DNA from: Arion vulgaris | Taxonomy: Eukaryota; Mollusca; Gastropoda; Stylommatophora; Arionidae | Direction of reading: 5' to 3' | DNA: 64,000 bases | Assembly (NCBI GenBank): GCA_020796225.1 | Contig: CM036755.1 | Span: 61,434,152-61,498,151, forward strand | Shown here: one piece after another, positions 33,201 through 45,200 of the stretch | Layout: each line of letters starts with the position of its first letter | Position numbering within the stretch: position 1 is the first letter of the stretch | Position numbers and translations under genes: made by a program | Notes under the pieces: model-generated | What the model was told of the DNA's origin: nothing | What the model saw: the letters and a program-made list of their open reading frames with translations, nothing else | Database searches by the model: none

Positions 33201-36200
33201 TTTTAACACCTTTTATTTTCTTTAGATTTTTGGACAGTCTATGGTGAATGTGAGAACTTTGCCATGCTGAAAGGCCATACAGGAGCTGTGATGGAGTTAC
33301 AGTTTTCTACAGATGGGAGGTAAAGATTTATAACAGCAAACTCTGATCTGAGGCGAATAGTCAACTGACTGATTTTGCCATTCAATGGTCCTCGATGCAG
33401 TTTTTAAGAGGGACTTTTTTAAAATTAATTTTCGTCTCTGTGGTGCCGTTGCCAACAAGGGAAGCAAAGAATAGCACCACTGTGACCTACAAGACATGTC
33501 ATAAAGGCGACTGATGTAGGACCTAAGGAAGCTGCCTAGTAAATAAAAGCGTCTGAGAAATTTGATGTGCTGGCCTACTTGTAGGCGTATAACTGGCACA
33601 ACGTACAATCGCTCTTAGTCTCGGATCACATACAAATCACACAGAGTGGTTAACAAGTAGTCGATATGGAGCGTTCGAAGAAGAAGTATTAATTTTAATA
33701 TTTTTAATGAACACTGACGGTCAGTAAATTTGCAGCCTAATTTTATTGATTTTCAACTGCATCGGTTCTTTTATGTGCTTAACTCGAACATGGAACATAC
33801 GTTTTAGCGTCCGTCTACGATAGCACTAGTAACTTGATCTCACCTACATTGAGATTTCTGGGAAAATATCCTTATCACTACTCAGGGAAGAAACTGAGTA
33901 TCTTTGGGGCAAGAATAGCGAGCGCCTTATCCACAGAGACTCCCAAAACCTTGGGGAAAAACAAGCGATTTTAAACTGTGCTAAAAAACAACCCACAACA
34001 TAGAGAAGCAACCACCAGTGTGTGCCGAGGCTCCCAAGGGAGCAAAGAATAGTAACACTGTGGCCTACAAACATGTCATAAGAGGCGACAGGAAGCTACC
34101 TAGTGAATAAAAAAGCGCAGCAGAAATAAAATGTGCTGGCCTACTTGTTTGTGCATAACTGGCACAACATACAATCGCTCTTAATCTCAGATCACATTCA
34201 AATCACACAGAGTAGTTTAACAAGTGGTCAATATGGAGCATTTAAAGAAGAAAAAGTGAGGGAGCGCTATCATTGCCTTACAGCCACCAACAGAGCTGTA
34301 AAGTACATATCCGATAGCACAGCTGTATGGTCATTGCCTTACAGCCACCAACAGAGCTGTAAAGTACATATCCGACAGCACAGCTGTATGGTCATTCCTT
34401 CAGCCACCAACAGAGCTGTAAGTTACATATCCGACAGCACAGCTGTATGGTCAGCCTTACAGCCACCAACAGAGCTGTAAGTAATCCGAGGCACAGCTGT
34501 AGTCATTGCCTTACAGCCACCAACAGAGCTGTAAAGTACATATCCGATAGCACAGCTGTATGGTCATTGCCTTACAACCGCCAACAGAGCTGTAAAGTAC
34601 ATATCCGATAGCACAGCTGTATGGTCATTGCCTTACAGCTGCCAACAGAGCTGTAAAGTACATATCCGACAGCACAGCTGTATGGTCATTGCCTTACAGC
34701 CACCAACAGAGCTGTAAAGTACATATCCGATAGCACAGCTGTATGGTCATTGCCTTACAACCGCCAACAGAGCTGTAAAGTACATATCCGATAGCACAGC
34801 TGTATGGTCATTGCCTTACAGCCACCAACAGAGCTGTAAAGTACATATCCAACAGCACAGCTGTATGGTCATTGCCTTACAGCCACCAACAGAGCTGTAA
34901 AGTACATATCCGATAGCACAGCTGTATGGTCCCTCAGGACTGAAAGATCCCTACTGTGTGTAATTACTTCAGATAATCTAGTTTATTCTCCATACACGGT
35001 TATGTTTTTACCATAAAACATATTGCGGTTAACGGATATGATCAGAACACAACTGTCCCATGGACATGTAATAATATATTTTGTTCTGTATGCCATTGCA
35101 GCATTTGCTTATCCCCCACAGCACTTAAATTAGCAAGTTAGGGTTCATCAACAACATATTTTTTTAGGCAGCAGTTTCCTAGGAGAACGTTCATTCTGAA
35201 AATTATTTTTGAGATACAGTAATTATTTTCTTATGTGGATTCAGCCATAGCTAACTTCATATTTACAATTAATCATCTAATCATGTTTTTCTTGTACTAA
35301 ATTGTATCATTGTTATATAGAGATTGATTTCCATCATGCTTGTGATTCTGTTATATATATCTCATCATCTATTAATGCAGCTGTTGATCATTTGTGTAAT
35401 ACCTCTTGGTATTTCCTGAGTGGATCAAATTATATCACTCTTGTATGGATTAAATAATATCACTCTTGTATGGAGCAACTTATATCACTCTTGTATGGAG
35501 CAAATTATACCACTCTTGTATGGAGCAAATTATATCACTCTTGTATGGATCAAATTATATCATCACTCTTGTATGAATCAACTCAAGCTAGCAAAGGCAG
35601 GAGGGCGACTGCCGCAGACTGATTATGAAATCAGCTACGAGGAGGCTAAAACAACCATCTGATGGCGATATAGAGAGCAGTAGTCGCAAGACCACCCTCA
35701 ACACATCGCCAAAGATCGGTACTATGGTCTGCCCGTAGCAAACAAGTTGTCGTATACCGCCTCTGTACCAGTCATAACAGACTCCGGTCCCACTTGTACA
35801 ACAAATTTAAAATTGGTACAACTTGCCTGTGCCACTGCAAGAAGGCGGACATGACGGCAGAGCACCCCCTGCAAGACTGCCCGCTGCTAGTAGGCCTGAG
35901 AAACGAAACCTGGCTGGAAAATGCGAGCTAAATGAGATGTATGGAGGGACGGAGTCCCTAAGAACAACAGCAGAAGTTATGAGGAAATCTGGTACGTCAG
36001 TCTAGGTGGTGATCGAGAGAGAGAGTATGGAGCAAACTGTATGGCAAATTTCACTCTTGTATGGAGCAAATTATATCACTTGTATGGATCAAATTATAGT
36101 CTGATGTTTTCTTGTATGAATCAAATTATAGCTTTCTTGTATTCACCCTCTTTCTTCCATCTTGTCTTACTAAAGTCCAGGATATTAATATCTTCGTGCA

Positions 36201-39200
36201 TAATTTAGTCTGCAGTATTCTCACCTTCCTCCGGAATGTTCCACGATAAAATACTTATACAAGGATTTTGTTTGCTGATAACATTAGAAGCATTGTTTCT
36301 TCTGCCTGTCTCCAAACTTGCTACAGAAATCCAGTCATTGTCAGTGTTGTAATTCAAATGATATCAGACATATACTTTTCATTTGATTTCCTTGCTTTTC
36401 AATATCTACATAGCGAATAAATAACATCTGTTTTTGACCACACTTTCTGGTTGTCAGAGAAAGTGAGTATTCTACTCTGATGTTTAGCTCCTTTATTTTA
36501 GTGAATACACCTCTCTTCTTCTGTGTTTGGTCTTAACACTACATTTTGGTCCTTCTCAGTGGCCTGTATGTGGTTTGAACTAAAAAGCGGAAGTACATTG
36601 TGCTGCTAAATTACAGTGTTATCCTAAAATCTGCGATATTTGCACATTTTGGCCCAGCACATAGAAATTTCGGATTTTGGTGACATTTGCATTCACCACC
36701 CTGGCCTGTGACATTTGGGTACCACTTTTTGATACAGCCACCGGCTTGTCTTTAATTAATGATAATAATTCCTCTCACTTATACGTTACATAGGGCCTGC
36801 GAGTAATTTCTCCATACCGCTCTATCCTGGGCAACTCGCTCAATCTCCTCCATGGAACTGAGACCGATATTTCCTGCCTCTCTCAGCAAAGTTCGTTCAG
36901 GGTCTCCTTAGGTCGACCTCTCTTTTTGAACCCTTTGCATCCCACTTCAATGCCTGCTTTGATATTCATTGATCATTTCTCCTCAAGGTGTGCGAACATA
37001 TCTCCATCTTCTCTTTATTATAACAGTTGTCACTAGTGGTTGACCAGACATGTCTCTGATTTCATCACTTCTCCTGAATTCGTTCCATTTTATATTCATT
37101 ATTTTTCGCAGACATCTATTTTCAAATGCATTCAACTTGCTTTCTATATCTTTAGTCTTTAATTGCAAGAGCAAAATTCTAATCCAGGATTATAAATTGT
37201 CATTCTCTACCGCTTCATATTTTTGCGCATATCTTTTCTTCTATCTGTTTATTTCTGTATATGTATCTTTGCTTCTATACGTTTACTTGTGTTTGTGTAT
37301 CCATTCTTCTATCTGTTTATGTATCTTTTCTTCTACCTGTTTATGTATTTTTTCTTCTATCTGTTTATTTGTTTATATGTATCTTTTTTAACTATCAAAA
37401 CAATTTATTATTTTCCATTTCTCTAGCATGCTCTTCACTGCATCAACTGATAAGACAATTGCTGTCTGGGATATAGCAACAGGAGAAAGAACAAGGAAGT
37501 TGAAAGGTCATCAAACATTTGTAAATGCTGTCAGTCCTGCACGCAGAGGTCCACAACTCTTGTGTAGTGGCAGTGATGATGGAACAGTCAAGGTGTGTTG
37601 TGTTTTTGAACCTGTAGTAAATGTATGTGAGTGTCTGTAGCTTAAACGGTATTGAGCTCGATCACAACGCAAGCGTACCTGGTTCAAACTCCACGGTGGC
37701 AAGTTTGGAAGCAGATTCGTTCCTTGGATTTTTACAGATGGTAAAATGGTAAGATGGTCATAGAACCAATACTGACATATGGATGCAAGTCATGGACAAT
37801 GAACACACAGATCGAAAAATCTCTGAGGGCCACAGAAATGTGGTTTTATAGAAGAATGATGAGAATACCATAGACTGCTAAAATGACTAATGTTGAGGTG
37901 CTGAATGAGATCAAGACACAGAGAAAGCTTATCATCAATATAAGAAAGAGGCAGTCATCATTTTTCGGGCATGTGATGAGAAGGGGAGGTTTGAAACACA
38001 TTGTGACAACCGGTAAAATCGAGGGTAGACGAGATAGAGGAAGACAGAGAGAGAAAATGTTAGATAGCCTGACTTCATGGCACGGTAGAACGTCAACATC
38101 TGAGTTGATAGCAAACACCAACGACAGAGATTTGTGGAGATCCATGATCGCATACGCCAGCCGGCACGGCACCTGATGATGATGATGAAAATAGACCTCA
38201 CCGTTCAGAAAGCAATGGCAAACTACAGAACGTATAAGTTGTGCCTAGAAAATCGATGACTTGTTAACTGTGATCGATGGCTAAGTCCTGTAAAGGATAC
38301 GTCACTATTTTCATTTTCAGTAACTATAGAACTGTTTCTACTAATGGATAAAGGGAGAGTGTCATATGCACGTTGCTTTGGAATGATATAACCAGTATAA
38401 ATATTTATATTCAGTGTCACCAAATCATGTCAAAAGTCAAGTAAACAATCAATTTTCATACCATCAGGTATATTGGGAGATATGAGGTTACACCTGTATT
38501 TCTTTAACCAGCGGAACATGATACAGGACATGTTCTCTTAGAGGGTTTCTGTGGGGTAGAGGTATGGTGCTCATCTCTTGCTCCAAACGTACTCTATTAA
38601 CTAAAAAAAAAGTAAAAATAAAATTCCTACCACTTTCAAAGTTACATTGTGTACCCTCGCCTGTGCTACAGGGTTTATGCACTGAGTTATTGATGTGTAA
38701 GAAAGAGATCGGAGCACACATAGTGATTCACCAAGTGCCTCTGAATGGCGAGGAACACTGAGGATAAGGAAAGCAAGCGTTTTTAAAAATATTCTATCAC
38801 CGTACACACTATAATATGAGTAGATTGGAACAAGTTGTCATTCTTCGCCTTAGAACAGGACACAATCGACTCTGCAGCCACATGTATACAAAATTCAAGA
38901 TTAACAATTCAGCCATGTGGACAGGCATATCAGACTGCAGAGCATATACTTCAAGACTGCCCTCAATATGATATACTGAGGCAAACTCACTGAACTGATG
39001 AAACAACACTCGACATAAAACTACACAGACCTCTGTGTGAGCTACAAAAGACAGTGAAGTTTATACAAGAGACAACATTGAATATATAGACAATATTTCA
39101 AGCGAACGGAAGGAAGAAAGGATCATAGACACAATTTAATAGTCCTAACTACAAGATAGATCCCTTGAGCAATGATCACTTAGTTTCAGTTTTCTCTCAC

Positions 39201-42200
39201 ATGCCAACTAGCATAGACAATCACAGATGTTTTCCAATTTCCTATCCCTAATACTGTTAGGCACTTTACTTGACTTTCTTCTGTGTCATGAGATTAAATT
39301 GTCAAGTATCTTCTGTCCTTGTTACCCTGTATTTATGTTTCTTTTATTTTATTTGCCAATTCAGTATGTATCAGCCATTCTATTTTCATTACTTCTTCTT
39401 TTGTCATCACACTGTTTCTGGGTTCTTGCTCTTGCTCTGCTCTAGTGGCTAATAGGCTTGACAGTTCTATCCATCTATCCATCTTTCTTGTGGTCTTCCT
39501 CTCACCTTCTTTCCTGGTGTTCTGTTATAGGTACATTTGGTTGCATTCTTATTAAGTGGCAGAATCACTTCGCTCTTTGTTCCTCAATGTAATTCAAGCA
39601 AGGGTTTCTCTCGACTTTCTTTCCTATGCTGATGTTGGTGATTCTGTCTTTTCCGGTGTTGTTAATTTTCCATAGACATCACATTTCACATGTAGTTATT
39701 TTTTTGCAACTGTGCTTTGCTCATTGTTCATGTTTGGCACTGGTAACGCAAAGTAGGCATGAATGTGTGGATGTACTGATGGAATGTGTGCATGTGCAGC
39801 TGTTAATGTATGAGATGTGTGGATGTACAGTGATGGGGAAGGGATGCTGTGGATGTGGCTTGATGTGGAATGTGCAGCTGTATGAATATGTGGATGTACT
39901 GGTGGGATGTGTGGATGTGCAGCTGTATTCTCTATATTATCTTCTTCACCTTTCAACTCCCAACGGAGCACAGGTCTCAACAAACTTCTTCCAGCTCTTC
40001 CTTCTCTTGCCATCCCTTCAATTCTTTCCTGTTTTACCTATCCTTTTAATATCAGTCTCCAGCTCTCTTCTCCAGGTTGTCTAGGCCTTCCCTACTCCTC
40101 TTTCCCCGCCGGTTCCAAAACATTGCCTGTCTTGCAATGCTTCCTGTCTGTCTTCTCAATGTATGTCCTATCCATCGCCAGCGTCTCTTCCTTATCTCTT
40201 TCTTCCAGGTATCTGCTTAGTTCTTTCTCTGAGTTCCTCGTTTGTAATCTTATCACACCGTCTCACTATTCTATGTAAGCATCCGTCTGTAGTTTTCTGG
40301 TGGTTTCTTTTGTTGTCTTCCATGTTTCCGAGTCATAGAACAGCACTGACTTCACATTTGATTGAAAGATTCTCAACTTTGTGTTTTTTTGATCTCCTTT
40401 GACTTCATATTTTACTCAATGCAATAAATTTTCCCTTTGCTTTTTGTATTTTTATCTTGACATCTTTGTTTGTTCCTCCTTCTGTGTCTATGTTGCTACC
40501 AAGGTATATGTATGATTCTACATCTTGTAGAGCTGTTTCCTCCATCATAATCTGGTTTACATTTACTGCATTTATTTTCATGATCTGTCTTTTTTCTGTG
40601 TATTTTCAAACCTAGTTGCTGAGATTTATTATTTAGATGTTCATTTTATCTTTACTCTGATCGTGATGTTCTCTGTATTAAACATGCTGTACTATATACC
40701 ATGATTAAAAAAAACAACTGACATGTCCTGTTCTGTATGATAAACTTCCTTTGTGCATTAATTTCATTGATTAATCCTTCATTTTTTCAACTTGGATCTC
40801 CATAGTTGTCTTCATTTCTTCTGTCGAACCACCCATCAGTGACATCCGGCAATCTTCTTGTATGTTTGTCCATGACACTTATTGTCCATGATTCACCTTC
40901 GTATAATAAAATAGGCTCTACATAACTCTCATTTCTGTTGTCATTAACAAGGCCATCTCACATCAACATTTTTCTACATTTTCAGAATTGTTTATGTTTG
41001 CTTCCATTCTTGATTCTAGAACAATTTAGTAATCAAATATAATTAACTGGAAACCTAAATTAACAGAAAATTACATTTGGCATTGATGGAACATCTTTCA
41101 CAAAAATACTATCATGTTGTAGAAGAAGAAGAAGAAACATTAAAGTACACACAATTATGTGTTATGAAAAAAAGAATTCAAAGTTAAACGTCACAGAAGA
41201 AATGAGCCTTTTGCCCTACGGCTTGCATCCTTAGTAGTTATAAATACATTCATCTCTGAAGTCAGAAAAGGATCACCTGAATGGTGAAGGAATAATAATA
41301 AAGAGTAATTGTGCAACGTATACACCTTCTTGACAAAGATCAAACATATCACAAAGAGTGATTAAAATTGATCGTAAGAACGAACGCAAAGAAGAAGATA
41401 AAGAGTAATAAAGAAAGTCTTCACAAAAAAATCAGTAAACAGTGCTATTACTGGTCACCCTGATTATGCCTAAATGCATAGTAAGCACATAAAGAAGAAG
41501 AATAAATACATCTGTATCCACCCTCTGTTGCTATTTATTTCCTAGTGTCCTGATGCTGTCATGTTAATAATAATCATTTCCATAACCTTTTTCAGACCTT
41601 AAGGTATGAAGTCACCTTACATTCTTGGGGTAGGAGAGCCAATTCCTTTCGTGGAGTGTGTGATTCAACCCACAACTTTCTTGTGTCCGAGTCTATAAGA
41701 AAATACTTATGCATTACGCCAATCCGTTCCCATGCCACGTTAATACCTGGTAGCAATTAGATGCAACGCCGAGTGATTACGGGCTCCAAATTGGGGTGTA
41801 AAGAATAGAACCACTGTTACCTGCCATGCATGTCTAAGAGCGACTAAGGAGGTTTGGCTGAAATCGAAGCACATGTCCTAAACTTGTAGAAATCTATGGC
41901 TTAGGCCTACAAACCAATGTGCAACGATACATGTTCTTGGCAAAGATCAAACATATCACAAAGAGTGATTAAAATTGAGTGTGAAGAACGAACAAAAAGC
42001 AAGAAGATTAGATGCAAAATCTCCATGTGCGGGCTCTCAAGGGGAAACAAAGAATAGTAACACTGCAACCTACAAGGCATGTCATAGAGGCACTGAGGTA
42101 GTGGCCCAGGAAGCTACCTAGTAAATTAAAAGTCACAGAAATCAAATGTGCTGGCCTACTTGTAGGCGCATAACTGGCACAACGTACAATCGCTCTTATG

Positions 42201-45200
42201 CTGAGATCACATACAAATCACAAAGAGTGGTTGTTGTCGATATGGAGTGTTTGAAGAAGTAGATACAAAATATCCACAATAAAGTTATGCCACATATCCA
42301 TGATGAACTGGGGGTGAAATAAGTTCTTATGTGTTACAGATTTAAGTAGTAGTAGACAAATAACATGTAAATGACCCTGTTGATCTCAGATTAGTTAACT
42401 GGACCCATGTCCCTGTTGCCAGCAGGTAATGATTTCTATGTTTGAATAGATTGATCCTGCAAGATACATATGTGACATTTAACAAAACAGTGAAAAAACA
42501 TATATTTGCTATTGAATAGGTATTACAGAAGAGCACTCCCTATATCATGGACAGAAAAGATAACAAATAGATCTACCTAGAAAGTACTCAAAATCAAAGA
42601 GAACTGGCTGATGCTACAAATAATAATACAAAAATTGAAGTATTTTTGACATATAAAGATACATAAAGGGTTGAAAATGACCATAATGGAAGTATGTGTT
42701 CATCCGAAGAGGAAGATCACAGAGAATATGGATTCAGGATGTAACTGATTTGAGCATGACGGCTGCAGAGGCAGTACAACTGGCCTATGAAATTCCAAAG
42801 AACTGTTAGGGTGGCAAAGTTCTGCTTAGGACAAGATATTAGATTAGATGAGTAGTTGACAAGTAATACATACATGACCCTTCTGATTGGTCTACTGGAC
42901 TCATGTCCCTGTTGTCAGCAGGTAATGATTTCCATGTTTGATAGAAGTGTTTCTGCAAGGTACAGTAAATTTCTACTAAGCTCTACACTCACAAGAACTT
43001 CCTTCTGACAACTATTTCTCTGTTTAGCCCACACACCATACAAAACCAATTGCAAAAGAAGAAGAAACACAACCTTCATCTATCCAGCATGTGACGGTCC
43101 TATTTTGTTAGAATCACCTTGTTCATCATCAAGTAGCTTGTCCCTTTTGAAACTTGGCTTCCATGATAGCAGTTCTTAAAAACTCTCTGTTCTGTGCAAG
43201 ATGACCGGCAACAGTCATTCTCAACTCATCAATGACATTCTGCATCCATCTTCTCTAGGTCTCTTGCTTTTCTCCCAGGCACTGGTTTTGCTAAATTATC
43301 TTCCCCAAGCACTCATATCATTTAATATGTCTGAAATATTTAATTTTCCTTGTTTTTATTTCTTTAATAACCAACTCTATTTAATAATCAAGCTTTTGCA
43401 TAACAGAAGTATTTGTAGTTAGAGATAGCAGTTCATCATCAAGTAGCTTGTCCCTTCCGGAATTTGGCTCGCATGACAGCAACTCTGAAAAACTCTCTTC
43501 TGTGCAAGTTGACCGGCTTCAGCAGCAATTATTCTCAGATTGTCAATGACGTCTTGCACCCATTATCGCCTAGGTCTTCCTCTCACTTTTCTTCCACGCA
43601 TTGTTCCTTCTAGAATTATCTTCTCCAGGCGCTCATGTTGTTTAATGTGTCAGAAATATTTAATTTTCCTTGTTTTTATGTTCTTGAATAATCAACTCTC
43701 TTTAATAATCAAGCTGTTGCAGAAACAGAAGCATTTGTAGTTAGTAATAGCAGTTAGGGAGTTGATATTGTCTTGTATATAAAATTAATTTGAAAAATGT
43801 AACCTGTTGTACATAACATTATATTTGCATGAAGACATGGGATGCTCGCAAGAAAGGCACAATCAACACATTCCAGTGTACATATCAAGTGACAGCTGTT
43901 ACATTCAATGACACAGCAGAGCAGATTATCTGTGGGGAATTGATAATGAACTCAAGGTTTGTTATTACTATTTTTTCTCTCATTTGTGGTTTTTAAAAAT
44001 ATTTTTTATTAATCATTGATCACACAGAAAAGTATAATGAGTAAAGGCAAGAGGAAGACCACGAAAAAGATGGAGCGCGGCATCAAGAACAGCCTTACGA
44101 ACATGAATATCAGCTTACAAAGTGCCTTAAAAAGCACACACAAGATCACTACGTTTCACCCCAACACTTCTATAAAGAAGTAAATGTGGAAGAGAAGAAG
44201 AAGAATCTTCTTCTTCTTTTGTATCACACTGCTACCGGGTTGTTGCCCAGTGTGTGGTTTTCTGTTTTTGTCTTGCGCTGTTCTGGTGGCTTGTGTGATT
44301 GTTATCTTTGCTCTTTCACAGGATGCTGCCACGCCATCTAACCATCTTTTCCGTGGCCTTCCTCTTGCCTTCTTTCCGATGTTCTGTTGTAGAAGACTCT
44401 GTATACTGTGGAGTTTGGATGCATTCTTATTAAGTGGCCAAACCACTTCATTCTTTGTTTATCTATATAATTCAAGCACGGTTTTGTGCCAACTTTCTTT
44501 CTTATGCTGATGTTGGTGATTCTGTCTTTTCTTGTGTTGTTGGTAACTTTTCTCAGGCAACGCATTTCACATGTAGTTATTTTTGTGACTGCGCTTTGCT
44601 CAATGTCCATGTTTGGCTCTGGTAACACAAAGTAGGTATAAAAATGCTGTTGATCATTTGTTTCTTAGCTGCCTGTGAAATTTTTGGGTGCCTTAACAAT
44701 GGGGCTAGCTGGTAGGTTACAGCATTTGCTTTTTGTACTCTAGCCTCTATCTCTCTATCTAGTTTTCCGTCTTCTGTGAATATGCTTCCTAAGTATTTGA
44801 ATTCTTTCACTTGGTTTATTTTAGTGCCATTGACATGGATGTCTAGATTATTATGTTTTCTTCCCATATTCATTATTTCTGTTTTAGTGTTGTTGATTTT
44901 CATGTCATGTTTCACACAATTATTGTTCAAAGTGTCAATATGATGTTGTAGATCTTGTTCATTTTGATGTATCAGGCACTGATCATCTGCAAAAAGCAGT
45001 TCATTTATTTCATCATTATCTGAATTCGACTCTTGAGTTATTTTATCCATATATGCGATAAAGAGTAGTGGTGAAAGGACACAACCTTGTCTAACACCTG
45101 ATGTAATGGAGAACCAGTCGGCCATTCCTTCTGTAGTTCTTACTGTACTCTGGCTATCTTGATATAAGGCCATGATGTTACCTAATAGAAGAAGAATCAT

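Noticed and set aside
34265..34932. CRISPR-like regular array
   Set aside because: Units are head-to-tail with no unique spacers, inside a eukaryotic intron; it is a minisatellite.
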